Assembly (NCBI RefSeq): GCF_046614695.1
Contig: NZ_JBKKHQ010000014.1
Location: 62,001 to 126,000 of the forward strand
Length of the DNA: 64,000 bases
Direction: 5' to 3'
DNA from: Pokkaliibacter sp046614695
GTDB lineage: Bacteria > Pseudomonadota > Gammaproteobacteria > Pseudomonadales > Balneatricaceae
In this document: positions 42,171 through 52,077 of the stretch, in pieces
Layout of the letters: the number at the start of each line of letters is the position of its first letter
How positions within the stretch are numbered: position 1 is the stretch's first letter
Program-made: the position numbers and the translations under genes
The notes under the pieces: model-generated
Seen by the model: only the letters and a program-made list of their open reading frames with translations
Database searches by the model: none
What the model was told of the DNA's origin: nothing

Positions 42171-43637
42171 ATGAGCGAAGAGATCCTGATCAACTTTACC
42201 CCGATGGAAACCCGTGTTGCCGTGGTCGAAAACGGCATGCTGCAGGAAGTCTATATCGAGCGCGCAGCCAAGCTTGGTATTGTCGGTAACATCTATAAGG
42301 GCAAGGTGGTTCGCGTCCTGCCAGGAATGCAGGCCGCCTTTGTTGATATTGGTCTTGATCGCGCTGCCTTTATTCATGCCGCAGACATTCGCACGGATAA
42401 CGATGAAGAGCATCGTTCCATCAGTCAGTTGCTGCGAGAAGGGCAATCACTGGTCGTGCAGGTGACGAAAGACCCCATCGGCACCAAGGGCGCTCGTCTG
42501 ACGACGCATATTTCTATCCCCTCCCGCTATCTTGTTTATATGCCCTATGCCGAGCACGTAGGGATTTCCCAGCGTATTGAAGATGAAAGCGAGCGGGAAA
42601 AGCTCAAGGCCACAGTGCAGTCACAACTGGATCAGCTCCACGAAGAAGGTGTTGAGAATGTCGGCGGCTTTATTGTGCGCACCGTCGCTGAAGGAGCGCG
42701 GGAAAAGGACATCCACAAGGATCTCAAATACTTAAGAAGGCTTTGGGGGTCGTTGCAGGAGTCCATGCAAACTGCAGCGCCTGCCACTGTTATCTATGAA
42801 GACTTACCACTCTATATGCGTATTCTTCGTGATCTGGCCACGCCAGAGGTCGAGAAAATCCGCATCGATTCCCGGGAAACCCATCAGAAGTGCGCCGAGT
42901 TTGTCGGCAAACTGATTCCTGAAATTCTGGATCGCATCGAATATTACCCCGGCGAGCGGCCGATCTTTGATCTGTATAACGTCGAAGATGAAGTGCAGAA
43001 GGCACTGACCCGCAAGGTGCAGCTCAAATCCGGCGGTTATCTGATTTTCGATCAGACCGAAGCCATGACCACGGTGGATGTGAACACCGGTGCCTATGTT
43101 GGTCACAAGACCCTCGAAGAAACGATCTTTAAGACCAATCTTGAGGCGGCAACGGCCATCGGCCGGCAGCTGCGTCTGCGTAACCTCGGCGGCATTATCA
43201 TTCTCGATTTCATCGATATGGAAGATGTCGAGCATCAGCGTCAGGTATTAAGGACGCTTGAGAAAATCCTCGAGAAGGATCATGTGAAGTGCAAGGTTAC
43301 CGGCGTTTCGGAGCTTGGGCTGGTGGAGATGACGCGCAAGCGCACCCGTGAAAGTCTGGAGCAGGTGCTCTGTGAGCCCTGCGCAGTGTGTCAGGGACGT
43401 GGCATGTTGAAAACACCGGAAACCGTTTGCTATGAGATCTTCCGTGATATCCTGCGCCAGCATCGTGCCTATAACACCGAGTCCTATCTGGTGCTGGCAG
43501 CGCAATCCGTCGTCGACAAACTGATGGATGAAGAATCTGACCGGGTCGCAGAGCTGGAAACCTTTATCGGCAAGACGATCCGCTTCCAGGTTGAGGCGAT
43601 GTATACCACTGAACAGTTTGATGTCGTTTTGCGTTAA
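42171..43637 (+). CDS. rng: Ribonuclease G
   Basis: RNase G is a cytosolic endoribonuclease that matures the 5' end of 16S rRNA and trims some mRNAs. The 488-residue length from ATG 42171 (M-S-E-E-I-L-I-N) equals the E. coli enzyme. An S1 domain covers about residues 36-120, followed by the RNase H/DNase I-like catalytic region with D-V-N-T-G near 303 and I-L-D-F-I-D-M near 344 supplying the two metal-binding aspartates. The zinc-link region reads C-E-P-C-A-V-C-Q-G-R-G near 404. It begins the rng-yhdP-nitrilase run. Confidence 0.96.
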   Translation: MSEEILINFTPMETRVAVVENGMLQEVYIERAAKLGIVGNIYKGKVVRVLPGMQAAFVDIGLDRAAFIHAADIRTDNDEEHRSISQLLREGQSLVVQVTKDPIGTKGARLTTHISIPSRYLVYMPYAEHVGISQRIEDESEREKLKATVQSQLDQLHEEGVENVGGFIVRTVAEGAREKDIHKDLKYLRRLWGSLQESMQTAAPATVIYEDLPLYMRILRDLATPEVEKIRIDSRETHQKCAEFVGKLIPEILDRIEYYPGERPIFDLYNVEDEVQKALTRKVQLKSGGYLIFDQTEAMTTVDVNTGAYVGHKTLEETIFKTNLEAATAIGRQLRLRNLGGIIILDFIDMEDVEHQRQVLRTLEKILEKDHVKCKVTGVSELGLVEMTRKRTRESLEQVLCEPCAVCQGRGMLKTPETVCYEIFRDILRQHRAYNTESYLVLAAQSVVDKLMDEESDRVAELETFIGKTIRFQVEAMYTTEQFDVVLR

Positions 43638-43671
43638 ACGCGCCTGAAGGCGTTCACTACAGGAAAATACG

Positions 43672-46600
43672 GTGTCTCAGGGAGCCCCACGCAGGATGCA
43701 TAAACTCAGGAAAGTCGGTAGGGCTGTCCTGAAGGTGGTCACAACCCTCTGTCTGATCTGGCTGGGGTTGCTGACGCTGCTGCTGGTAACCTGGCAAACC
43801 TTGCCCTGGTGGTCGCCTACCGTTATGCCCTGGGCGCGCGATACCTTTAATCTCCCCTTGTATTTCGATAAGGCCGATACCACCTGGCGGGGCAGTCGTG
43901 TTGCTCTGGAGCTGGATGGCCTGACGCTCGGCGATCAGTTCCGCGCTAAAAAACTGGTGCTGGAGCTGAATGTCGCCGCCAGTGTCTGGCGTTTCTATCC
44001 GGTGATGAATCGTATCCAGTTGCGCGATGCCGATATCCATCTCGATCCGCAGGCGAGCAGCTCTGACTCCACTTTCTTATGGCATTCCTGGTGGGTAACT
44101 CTGCCCGTGGATGCGTCCGGTACTCTCACCATCGATGCCCCGCAACAGCCTCGCAGCTATCAGTGGTCACTGTATAACGCGCCACTGGAAGGCCGAAGTT
44201 TTCACTATCGAGGTCAGGTGACGCTAGCGGCCAAGGAAGAGCCGCCTCTGGTGATGCGCTGGGAAGGCTCGCCGATTCGTGGCAAGGGTTGGATTCAGCT
44301 GCCAGAAGCCGAGTGGCGGGATGAAATTGCTGCCTGGCTGCCTGAGCCGCAAACCCTGACGCAATTCCAGGCAGGGGCTGAACTCTGGTTTGACTGGCGT
44401 CGCAATACCATTCGTTCAGTGAGTGGCCATCTGAGCCTGCCGGTGGTGGAGGTGAATGATCGTGATAATCACTTCAAAATCCGCGAAGTGACCTCGGATC
44501 TTCGCTGGCGTGGCAATCTGTCGGATTGGCAGGGATCATTGCAGAAACTGAGTTGGCGCGTCGACGCTGCAGGTCGGCGTTTGCCTCCGATGAATCTGGT
44601 GACTCACTGGGCTAATCAGCGGCAGACGCTTTGGCTGGATACGCTGGATCTGCGTCCTTTCTGGCGCTGGCTGCAAGTTCAGCAAGTGGATAATGAGCTT
44701 TGGAATAACCGTCTGGTTCCCCTGTCCGCACGCGGGCTAATTCGCCATCTCAGGATGGATATTCCCTGGGGGCATCCCAAGGACTGGCAGCTCAGAGCCG
44801 ACCTGCAGCATGTCGCTACTGCGGATGTCTCTGGTATTCCTGCCTTGATAGATGTGACGGGGGGCTTACTTGCGAATGCCGGTGGTGGAAGTGTCAGCCT
44901 GAATGGCCAGCCCTTATCGCTGGCGTTTCCTGACCTCTATCGCAATGGTTGGGAGTTTAACAGCGCAGAAGGTGCGGTTCGTTGGCACATTGGTGAGCAG
45001 CAGGTCACTGTCAGTGGCAAGAAGCTGGGCTTGTCCCGTCTGGGCTGGCAGGCCCATGGTCAGTTCAAACTGACCTTGCCCATGCATGAAGACGATGGCC
45101 CTCCTGCGCACTTCTATCTGGCGATTGGGGCAAGACACAGTGAAGTGGCGCAGGGGCTGGACTTCGTGCCGACCTATGGTTTGCCTGAGTCCCTTTCCCA
45201 ATGGCTGGAGAGTACTGGCATGACGGGAGATCTTAACCGAGCCAGCTTTCTCTATGATGGTAGCGTTGAGGCCGATGCCGGTTGGAATGAGCGTACCGTG
45301 CAGCTCTATGTTGATGCTGATCGTGCCCGCCTGAAAGTCTCGCCTGACTGGCCGGAAGTCAGTACCGATCATCTCTCGTTACTGGTAAAAGATGAAAATA
45401 TTGCAGCCTCGATAGGTGCGACTCACATAGGCGGGCTTGATGCCAGTGCTGCTACTGTCGCCTGGGACAATCAGGCCAAGGATCGGCGTCTTCACATCAA
45501 TGCTCAGGCCAGTGATGATCTGGAGGATTTGGTGGGCTTCTTCAAGCAAAGCCCGCTGGCCAGCAGCACCGCCGCATTGAGCGACTGGCAGATCAAAGGC
45601 AGGCTTTCAGGCCCTGCTAACATTGCGATTCCGCTGGAGTCGGATGCGGGTAAGCTTGCCGTCGATGTTAAAGCCAAAGTGAGCCAGGCTCAGATCAGCA
45701 ATGCTGCACGGAATCTGACTATCAGCCATCTCAATGGCACCCTGAAATATGATCTGGTTCACGGTATGTCCAGCGAAGGTAGCCTTAAAGGCAAATGGCT
45801 GGGGAATACGGTAACGGGCACAATCGAACCCGGATCGGCCAAAAAGGCGTCTGTGCTTACGTTAAATGGTCATTCAACACTGGAGTCTCTCGCTAAATGG
45901 CGCGGCTTCTCACTTCCTGCCTGGGCACAAGGTGAGCTGGATTGGCAAGCCAGTCACGGGCTTTGTGATACCAGCGAGGAGAGTTGCCCAGCGCTCTCTC
46001 TGAGTTCGCCGCTGAAAGGTGTCAGTATCGATTTACCACCTCCGTTGGGTAAGCAGGCTGGTAGTGTCGCTCCTCTCACAGTGACTATTCAGGAGGGGGA
46101 TCTTACACGCGTTGAGGCGGCGTATCGGGATCAGCTTTTTGCGAAGGCGTTACTGAAAGCCGGCAGCCTTCAGGCTTTGACGGCAACCCTGGGTAGTGTT
46201 CCACCCAAATGGCCCAAGCCGGATGCCGTCGATATCAGTATCAATATTCCTCGCCTGAGGCCGGATGTCTGGATCGCTGCTGCCAAGGATTTCCAGCAAC
46301 CAGTAGGCTCCAGTGGCAAATCCACGAGTGCTGATTCTGGCTCTTCACCGAAGACTGCTTCTTCCATGAGCTGGCTGGATACGCTCAGTGTGCGTATTGC
46401 CACCCAGCATCTTGATTGGCTGGGGCGTGACTGGGGAGCGATGAGCCTTGGTTTTGATCCTCAGGGCGTGTTGTTAAATGGTGATAACTTGCAAGGTCGG
46501 GTGAAGTTGAGCCCGAACCATCAGCATGTGAGTCTGGCTCTTGAGCGCTTGTGGATACCTAAAGCGCAGAGTGCTGATACAGAATCCCAGCTAGCCACCG

Positions 46601-47517
46601 CGCAAACCGCTGAGCAGGATGCTCTCAAGGATGTGGATACTTCCTCGTGGCCGCAAATTTCCGGTCAGATAGCAGATGTACGCTTTGAGAACTGGCCATT
46701 AGGTGCTTGGAAGTTTCGTGGCTCGCCAGTGGAGTCCGGCGCTGATTTTATTCTTGATGAGGCGCGGCTGGATAAAAATGTGATCTCTGGCTCACTGCGC
46801 TGGCGGAAGGCTCCTGAGTCCTCATCGCATCTCAGCCTGGCAGGGCAGGGCAAGGATATCGGCGAAATCATCAAGGCGGCGGGCTATCAGAAAAGCATCA
46901 GCAGTGACGACTGGAAGGCGACGCTTGATGTGGGCTGGCCGGGTTCTCCTGCGGCATTTTCACTGGCGCAATTGGACGGCAATGCCAATGTTTCCATGAA
47001 AGACGGCGAGATACTCAAAGCCTCCACCGAAAGTAATGCGCTCAAGATCTTTAATATCTTTAACTTTACCCAGATTGGTAAGCGCCTGACGCTGGACTTC
47101 AGTGATCTCTTTAGCTCGGGCGTCAGTTACGACACCTGGGAAAGCCCGGTGGATATCAAAAAGGGTGTACTGTCCTCGGCCAAGCCTACCCGTATCAAAG
47201 GCGGTGGTGCTGATATTACTGCGCAGGGAACGCTGAATCTGGCAACGGAAGAGATTGATCAACATATTGAAGTGACGCTGCCACTGACTAGCACATTACC
47301 TATTGCTGCACTGCTGGCAGGTGTACCGCAGGTGGGGGGGGCATTATTCCTCATTGATAAACTGACCGGCGATAAGCTGAGCAAGATTGCCTCTATCCGT
47401 TATCACGTCACCGGCAAGCTCGGCGAAGAGAAAATCGAAGCTGAGGGGCGCAAGGACTCCGGTGCTGTAAAGCAGCCCGATAAGTCGGATCCCAACTATG
47501 ATCGTGGTAGCAAGTAA
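43672..47517 (+). CDS. yhdP: YhdP-family AsmA-like envelope protein
   Basis: YhdP is one of the large AsmA-like proteins that bridge the periplasm and carry phospholipid to the outer membrane. The 1281-residue protein has one N-terminal membrane span (about 19-41), then a very long beta-rich region typical of repeating-beta-groove proteins, and a conserved C-terminal AsmA2-like part (about 1080-1250, with L-K-I-F-N-I-F-N-F near 1123). The GTG start has AGGAAA at good distance; an ATG at 43696 is the alternative. It lies 34 bases behind rng. Confidence 0.93.
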   Translation: MSQGAPRRMHKLRKVGRAVLKVVTTLCLIWLGLLTLLLVTWQTLPWWSPTVMPWARDTFNLPLYFDKADTTWRGSRVALELDGLTLGDQFRAKKLVLELNVAASVWRFYPVMNRIQLRDADIHLDPQASSSDSTFLWHSWWVTLPVDASGTLTIDAPQQPRSYQWSLYNAPLEGRSFHYRGQVTLAAKEEPPLVMRWEGSPIRGKGWIQLPEAEWRDEIAAWLPEPQTLTQFQAGAELWFDWRRNTIRSVSGHLSLPVVEVNDRDNHFKIREVTSDLRWRGNLSDWQGSLQKLSWRVDAAGRRLPPMNLVTHWANQRQTLWLDTLDLRPFWRWLQVQQVDNELWNNRLVPLSARGLIRHLRMDIPWGHPKDWQLRADLQHVATADVSGIPALIDVTGGLLANAGGGSVSLNGQPLSLAFPDLYRNGWEFNSAEGAVRWHIGEQQVTVSGKKLGLSRLGWQAHGQFKLTLPMHEDDGPPAHFYLAIGARHSEVAQGLDFVPTYGLPESLSQWLESTGMTGDLNRASFLYDGSVEADAGWNERTVQLYVDADRARLKVSPDWPEVSTDHLSLLVKDENIAASIGATHIGGLDASAATVAWDNQAKDRRLHINAQASDDLEDLVGFFKQSPLASSTAALSDWQIKGRLSGPANIAIPLESDAGKLAVDVKAKVSQAQISNAARNLTISHLNGTLKYDLVHGMSSEGSLKGKWLGNTVTGTIEPGSAKKASVLTLNGHSTLESLAKWRGFSLPAWAQGELDWQASHGLCDTSEESCPALSLSSPLKGVSIDLPPPLGKQAGSVAPLTVTIQEGDLTRVEAAYRDQLFAKALLKAGSLQALTATLGSVPPKWPKPDAVDISINIPRLRPDVWIAAAKDFQQPVGSSGKSTSADSGSSPKTASSMSWLDTLSVRIATQHLDWLGRDWGAMSLGFDPQGVLLNGDNLQGRVKLSPNHQHVSLALERLWIPKAQSADTESQLATAQTAEQDALKDVDTSSWPQISGQIADVRFENWPLGAWKFRGSPVESGADFILDEARLDKNVISGSLRWRKAPESSSHLSLAGQGKDIGEIIKAAGYQKSISSDDWKATLDVGWPGSPAAFSLAQLDGNANVSMKDGEILKASTESNALKIFNIFNFTQIGKRLTLDFSDLFSSGVSYDTWESPVDIKKGVLSSAKPTRIKGGGADITAQGTLNLATEEIDQHIEVTLPLTSTLPIAALLAGVPQVGGALFLIDKLTGDKLSKIASIRYHVTGKLGEEKIEAEGRKDSGAVKQPDKSDPNYDRGSK

Positions 47518-47565
47518 GCTTCTGAAACTCAGCGTGGTCATCAAAGGCTACCGAAGGAGTGAGAG

Positions 47566-48417
47566 ATGAAATCGACGATTGCCGTACTGCAAATGGTCGC
47601 CACCCCTGATATTGATGCCAATTTAGCGCAAGCGAGTCAGGTGCTTGCTCAGGCGGCACAACAAAAGGTTGGGTTTGCCGTATTACCTGAGAACTTTGCC
47701 TCCTTTACCAGTGGCCGAATGCAGGAAGTGGGTCGTGAAGAGGCGGACCGCAGTGGGCGCATTCGTACCTTTGTAGCCGAGCAAGCCAGGAAGCATGGTC
47801 TTTGGCTGGTGGCAGGTTCGGTGCCCTGTGCCACCCGAGCGGATGGTGGATCTATTGAGGGCCGCGTACGTTCTGCCAGCTGGTTAATTGATGATCAGGG
47901 TAATGAAGTGGCGCGTTACGACAAGATCCACCTCTTTGATGTGGATGTGGCAGATGGTCAGGGGAGTTATCGTGAATCCAGCGAAGTCGAACCCGGTGAT
48001 GCGCTGACCCTCGCCGAGACCCCGTGGGGAAAATTGGGGATGGCAGTGTGTTATGACCTGCGTTTTCCCGAGCTGTTTCGAGCCTATCGTCAGGCGGGAG
48101 CTGAGCTGATTAGCCTGCCTTCAGCGTTCACCAAAAAAACCGGTGATGCCCATTGGGAAGTCCTGATTCGCGCTCGTGCCATAGAGACTCAATGCTACAT
48201 GCTGGCGGCGAATATGGGCGGTATACATACCCCTAAACGTGTGACGAACGGCGATAGTATGATTGTTTCGCCCTGGGGGGAGGTGTTGAACCGGCTATCT
48301 CAGGGCCCGGGATGTATTGCCGCCGAGTGCCCACGTGAACCAATGGAAGCTGTGCGTCAGGCCATGCCAGTGATGAATCATATTCGTCTGGATGGAATGA
48401 AGTCACCCGATATCTGA
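47566..48417 (+). CDS. Carbon-nitrogen hydrolase (deaminated glutathione amidase-like)
   Basis: A cytosolic nitrilase-superfamily amidase of 283 residues. The catalytic set is visible: Glu42 in L-P-E-N, Lys120 in D-K-I-H-L-F-D-V and Cys162 in V-C-Y-D-L-R-F-P-E. These contexts match the Nit1/YbeM branch that repairs deaminated glutathione; other omega-amidase activities are possible. An AAGGAG ribosome site precedes the ATG. It lies 48 bases after yhdP. In the Pseudomonas order tldD would follow, but here a terminator and the convergent darP come next. Confidence 0.92.
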   Translation: MKSTIAVLQMVATPDIDANLAQASQVLAQAAQQKVGFAVLPENFASFTSGRMQEVGREEADRSGRIRTFVAEQARKHGLWLVAGSVPCATRADGGSIEGRVRSASWLIDDQGNEVARYDKIHLFDVDVADGQGSYRESSEVEPGDALTLAETPWGKLGMAVCYDLRFPELFRAYRQAGAELISLPSAFTKKTGDAHWEVLIRARAIETQCYMLAANMGGIHTPKRVTNGDSMIVSPWGEVLNRLSQGPGCIAAECPREPMEAVRQAMPVMNHIRLDGMKSPDI

Positions 48418-48447
48418 AGTGCTGACATCGTTTCTGCAGAACAAAAG

Positions 48448-48471
48448 AAGGGACCTGACAGGTCCCTTTTT
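48448..48471. terminator. Terminator between the nitrilase and darP genes
   Basis: A 9-bp perfect stem (48448-48456 with 48460-48468) with a GAC loop and a T-run to 48471 ends the rng-yhdP-nitrilase run. A-rich bases on the other side may also let it act on darP. Confidence 0.82.
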
Positions 48472-48487
48472 CACTGAAGCACTGCGT

Positions 48488-49015
48488 TTATAGAGAGCGC
48501 TCAACAATCTCACGAATATAGGTGAAAAGCTTGCGCGAGCTGGTGGGCGCCTTGCCACGAGCGGCTTCCTGTTTGGCGTTGCGTACAAGCTGACGCAAGT
48601 GCTGAGCGTCCATATCCGGGTAATGGTTAATGATCTCGGTGATGGTTTCATTGCCTTCGTTCAGCAGGCGATCACGCCAGCGCTCCAGCATGTGAAAATG
48701 CTGGACATAGGCATGGCTACTGGCGTCGAAGCGATCAACAACAGCCTGAATGCCTTCGCTGTCTTCTGTGCGCATCAACTTGCCGATGTACTGCATGTGG
48801 CGGCGCAGTGCTTCGCCTTGCTTCAGACGTTTGTGTTCAACGATGGCTTTTTCGAGCGTTTCACTCATCGGCACCTGAGCCAGCTGTTCCTTGGTCAGCT
48901 GGGTGAGCTTTTTACCCAGCGCCTGAAGCTCCTCCATCTGACGCTTGAGCTCGGATTTGCTCGGGCCTTCATCGGCGTCAAAATCATCGTTGTCGTTGTA
49001 CCAGGAACGGCTCAT
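48488..49015 (-). CDS. darP: Ribosome-associated protein DarP (YjgA)
   Basis: DarP binds the maturing 50S subunit and helps assemble the peptidyl-transferase centre. The 175-residue protein has the family acidic N-terminus (N-D-N-D-D-F-D-A-D-E), the P-S-K-S-E-L-K-R-Q-M segment near 19 and a helical-bundle pattern through to the end. It is the last gene of the minus-strand run, 34 bases beyond mgtE. In many relatives darP sits beside pmbA and tldD, neither of which is present here. Confidence 0.93.
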   Translation of the reverse strand: MSRSWYNDNDDFDADEGPSKSELKRQMEELQALGKKLTQLTKEQLAQVPMSETLEKAIVEHKRLKQGEALRRHMQYIGKLMRTEDSEGIQAVVDRFDASSHAYVQHFHMLERWRDRLLNEGNETITEIINHYPDMDAQHLRQLVRNAKQEAARGKAPTSSRKLFTYIREIVERSL

Positions 49016-49049
49016 GCCAGTGTCTCACTCGTTACGCCTGCTGGCGCTT

Positions 49050-50408
49050 TTAAAAATAGAAAAGTGTGGCCAGTCCCAGAAAGGACATAAAACCAATGAC
49101 GTCGGTAATGGTGGTCAGAATGACACTACCAGCCAGTGCCGGGTCGATGCCCCAGGCTTTAAGCAATGGGGGCAATAGAGTACCAGAAAGTGCGGCGGCA
49201 ATCAGGTTGATCACAATGGCGCAGGCGATAACGATGCCAATGACCTTGTCGTCAAACCAGAAAACAGCGGCCAGACCAATGACCACGGCCCACAGCAGGC
49301 CATTCATAACCCCGACCAACAGCTCCCGGTTAAGCAGCCATTTAAGGTTACTCTTCTCCAGCTGCCCAAGCGCCTGACCACGGATAACGAGGGTTAGCGC
49401 CTGGCTTCCCGCAATACCGCCCATGCTGGCGACAATCGGCATCAAGACCGCCAGAGCCACGACCTTCTGGATGGTGGCTTCAAACATGCCGATCACGGAG
49501 GAGGCGATGAATGCCGTAATCAGGTTGATCCCCAGCCAGACTGCACGACGTTTGGCCGTTTTCATAACGGGAGCAAAGGTATCAGCATCCTCATCCAGAC
49601 CCGCCATGCTCATCAATGAGTGATCAGAGGTTTCTCGAATAACGTCCACCACGTCATCGATAGTGATTCGGCCAAGCAAAATGCCCTCATCATCGATGAC
49701 GGGTGCGGATACCAGGTCATGGCGTTCGAAAAGCTTGGCGACTTCAGTATCTTCGGTATCGGCACGGATGGAGACGCTGTCAGTAATCATGACCTCACGC
49801 ACACTGATATCAGGATCACTCATCAGCACTTTGGTGAGTGGTAACACGCCAATAAAGTCATCTTTGCGACTGACCACAAAGAGGCTGTCGGTCATGGCGG
49901 GAATTTCAGAATGGCGACGCAGATAGCGTAAGACCGCTTCGATGGAGATATCCGGGCGAACAGTGATGGTGTCTGTATTCATCAGACCACCGGCTGTGTC
50001 CTCGGGATAGGAGAGCACCTTTTCCAGTCGCTCCCGGTCCTGCTGGTCCATGGAGCGAAGGACTTCCGAGATCACCGTGCTCGGCAAATGCTGCATCATG
50101 TCCGCCAGGTCATCGATGTCGAGGTTTTCGACGGCGGCCACAACTTCTTCCGGGTCCATCTCGCGCAGGAAGCTTTCCTGCAGCTCGTAACTCAGGTACT
50201 GAAGAACCTCACCCTCATTTTCAGGGTCAACCAGATTCCAGAGTAATGAACGTACCTTGGGAGGGGAGGATTCAATCAGGTGCGCAACATCGGCACCTTT
50301 CAGTCCGCCGTTCATCATTCGGCGAACCTGTTTCAGCTCACCGCTACTCAGGGCGCTGTTTAAAAACTCCAGCTGAGTTTGCGTCAGTTCCTGGGGTTGT
50401 GAAGCCAT
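49050..50408 (-). CDS. mgtE: Magnesium transporter MgtE
   Basis: MgtE is a homodimeric Mg2+ channel gated by intracellular magnesium. The 452-residue protein has the N domain (about 30-130), two CBS domains (about 140-255), the connecting helix and five membrane spans (about 285-450). The pore-region motif P-I-V-A-S-M-G-G-I-A-G-S-Q near 325-337 is clear. Length and order fit the family. It lies 60 bases behind ptsO. No magnesium riboswitch-like leader fits in that gap. Confidence 0.96.
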   Translation of the reverse strand: MASQPQELTQTQLEFLNSALSSGELKQVRRMMNGGLKGADVAHLIESSPPKVRSLLWNLVDPENEGEVLQYLSYELQESFLREMDPEEVVAAVENLDIDDLADMMQHLPSTVISEVLRSMDQQDRERLEKVLSYPEDTAGGLMNTDTITVRPDISIEAVLRYLRRHSEIPAMTDSLFVVSRKDDFIGVLPLTKVLMSDPDISVREVMITDSVSIRADTEDTEVAKLFERHDLVSAPVIDDEGILLGRITIDDVVDVIRETSDHSLMSMAGLDEDADTFAPVMKTAKRRAVWLGINLITAFIASSVIGMFEATIQKVVALAVLMPIVASMGGIAGSQALTLVIRGQALGQLEKSNLKWLLNRELLVGVMNGLLWAVVIGLAAVFWFDDKVIGIVIACAIVINLIAAALSGTLLPPLLKAWGIDPALAGSVILTTITDVIGFMSFLGLATLFYF

Positions 50409-50468
50409 AGCGGTATTCCGGAGTAAAAGCGGGTGGAAGGCGAAGAGGTAGGGTGTTCGATGACGAGG

Positions 50469-50741
50469 TTATTCGCCCTCGTCGAAGCGATCCTCAATGA
50501 GTGTCTTGATAGCTTCCCAGGCAGCGTCCTCATCCTCGCCATCAAGAATAAACTCAAGTTCTGTCCCCACGGAGGCAGCCAACAGCATAACGGACATGAT
50601 GCTCTTGGCATCCACTTTATTGCCACCTACGCGGCTCATGCGAATGTCCGCTGTGAAACGGGTCGTTACCCCGATCAGTTTGGCGGTGGCTCGGGCATGG
50701 AGCCCCAGCTTGTTGATTAACGTGATCCTTTCTTCACGCAT
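50469..50741 (-). CDS. ptsO: Nitrogen-PTS phosphocarrier NPr (HPr family)
   Basis: NPr passes phosphate from EI-Ntr to PtsN in the regulatory nitrogen PTS. The 90-residue protein has the phosphorylated His15 in G-L-H-A-R-A-T and the serine-region K-S-I-M-S-V-M-L-L-A near 47, as in HPr-fold proteins. I start at ATG 50741 (M-R-E-E-R-I-T-L). It follows rapZ by 13 bases in the classic ptsN-rapZ-ptsO order. Confidence 0.95.
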   Translation of the reverse strand: MREERITLINKLGLHARATAKLIGVTTRFTADIRMSRVGGNKVDAKSIMSVMLLAASVGTELEFILDGEDEDAAWEAIKTLIEDRFDEGE

Positions 50742-50754
50742 GGGCGTTCCTGCA

Positions 50755-51609
50755 CTAATCGAGCTCGCGATGACGGGTTTGAATGTGGTGATGGCTGTTG
50801 GCAAAGTGAGCTGCCAGCTGTTCAACCATATACACGGAGCGGTGCTGACCACCGGTACAGCCTATGGCAACCGTCATATAAGCACGATTGTTGCGCTCAT
50901 AATAGGGCAGCCAGGTTTCCAGTAGATGACGGAGGTCATCCAGCATTTTATTCACGTCTGGCTCTGCCGCCAGATACTCCATAACGGGCTGCTCCTTGCC
51001 GGTAAAACCCCGAAGGCTTGGAATCCAGTGAGGGTTCGGCAGGCAACGCACGTCAAAGACAAGGTCTGCATCCAGGGGCAGGCCGTGTTTGAAGCCAAAA
51101 GACAGAAACAGGATAGCCAGTTCCTGGCTGCGTCCTGCTACCCGCGTTCGAATGGTGTCGCGCAGGTCGTAAAGTGTCATGTGCGTTGTGTCTATGGTCA
51201 GGTCAGCACAATTAGCAATAGAGCGCAGTAGTCGGCGCTCTTCCTGAATAGCTTCCTGCAGGCTGACACGGCCATCCGTGAGCGGGTGTCTGCGGCGTGT
51301 CGCACTGAAGCGCTGAAGCAAAATGCTTTCTTCGGCATCCAGATAGATCACTTCACAGTGCACGCCCATTTCCCGGATTTCCTCTACCAGCACGGGGAGG
51401 TCGCCAAGGTTATTGGGCAGGTTACGGGCATCAATACTCACCGCCATATTCTGGCGTTGTGTATCGGGGGCCTTTTCCGCCTGCTGTACCAGTGCCTTTA
51501 ACAGATCCACCGGCAGGTTATCGATACAGTAATAACCCAAGTCTTCCAGCGCATTGAGGGCTGTACTTTTACCGGAGCCTGAACGGCCGCTGATAATAAA
51601 TAACTTCAT
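50755..51609 (-). CDS. rapZ: RNase adapter protein RapZ
   Basis: In E. coli RapZ delivers the sRNA GlmZ to RNase E and so links amino-sugar supply to glmS expression. The 284-residue protein has a Walker A G-R-S-G-S-G-K-S-T at residues 8-16, D-A-R-N-L near 62 and a C-terminal RNA-binding domain with G-C-T-G-G-Q-H-R-S near 253. Its start overlaps the ptsN stop by four bases. Whether GlmZ-type sRNAs exist here is not visible. Confidence 0.96.
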   Translation of the reverse strand: MKLFIISGRSGSGKSTALNALEDLGYYCIDNLPVDLLKALVQQAEKAPDTQRQNMAVSIDARNLPNNLGDLPVLVEEIREMGVHCEVIYLDAEESILLQRFSATRRRHPLTDGRVSLQEAIQEERRLLRSIANCADLTIDTTHMTLYDLRDTIRTRVAGRSQELAILFLSFGFKHGLPLDADLVFDVRCLPNPHWIPSLRGFTGKEQPVMEYLAAEPDVNKMLDDLRHLLETWLPYYERNNRAYMTVAIGCTGGQHRSVYMVEQLAAHFANSHHHIQTRHRELD

Positions 51610-52070
51610 GCCTTGTCCGGAACGATGGACAGAGCCGCCTTGTAGAGTCCTGCAGAATCGCTGGCCACGCGCAGCTGTTGTACGTTTGCCGGGTTTTGCA
51701 GCATGCCCGCAACCATGGCCAGGGCCTGGAGGTGTGACTCATGGGCTTCTTCAGGTGCCAACAGTACAAAGATGATATCCACAGGCTGGCCATCTCTGGC
51801 ATCAAAGTCCACCGGGGATTCCAGATGGATCAGCGCAGCGGTCACTTCTTCACATTGAGACAGGCGGCAGTGAGGGATGGCAATACCACCACCTAGGCCA
51901 GTACTGCCAAGTCGCTCACGTCCAATAAGTCCATTGAAGATATCGTCGGTGTCGATATCCGTGAGATGTTCTGCGAGCAGGCCGGCAGCCTGCTCGAGAA
52001 CGCGCTTTTTGCTTGACCAGGGTGCACCGGTCAGGGTGCAGCTCTGGCTTAGGATTTGGTCAAGTTGCAT
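51606..52070 (-). CDS. ptsN: Nitrogen-PTS enzyme IIA (PtsN)
   Basis: PtsN is the terminal phosphate acceptor of the nitrogen PTS and regulates potassium and nitrogen-related targets. The 154-residue protein has the phosphorylated His67 in I-A-I-P-H-C-R, with the family L-G-S-T-G-L-G-G-G just before. I start at ATG 52070 (M-Q-L-D-Q-I-L). It lies just behind hpf and overlaps rapZ. Confidence 0.95.
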   Translation of the reverse strand: MQLDQILSQSCTLTGAPWSSKKRVLEQAAGLLAEHLTDIDTDDIFNGLIGRERLGSTGLGGGIAIPHCRLSQCEEVTAALIHLESPVDFDARDGQPVDIIFVLLAPEEAHESHLQALAMVAGMLQNPANVQQLRVASDSAGLYKAALSIVPDKA

Positions 52071-52077
52071 AAAGACG

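Noticed and set aside
50409..50468. Possible magnesium riboswitch before mgtE
   Set aside because: Only 60 bases separate ptsO and mgtE, too short for an M-box, and no conserved elements are visible.
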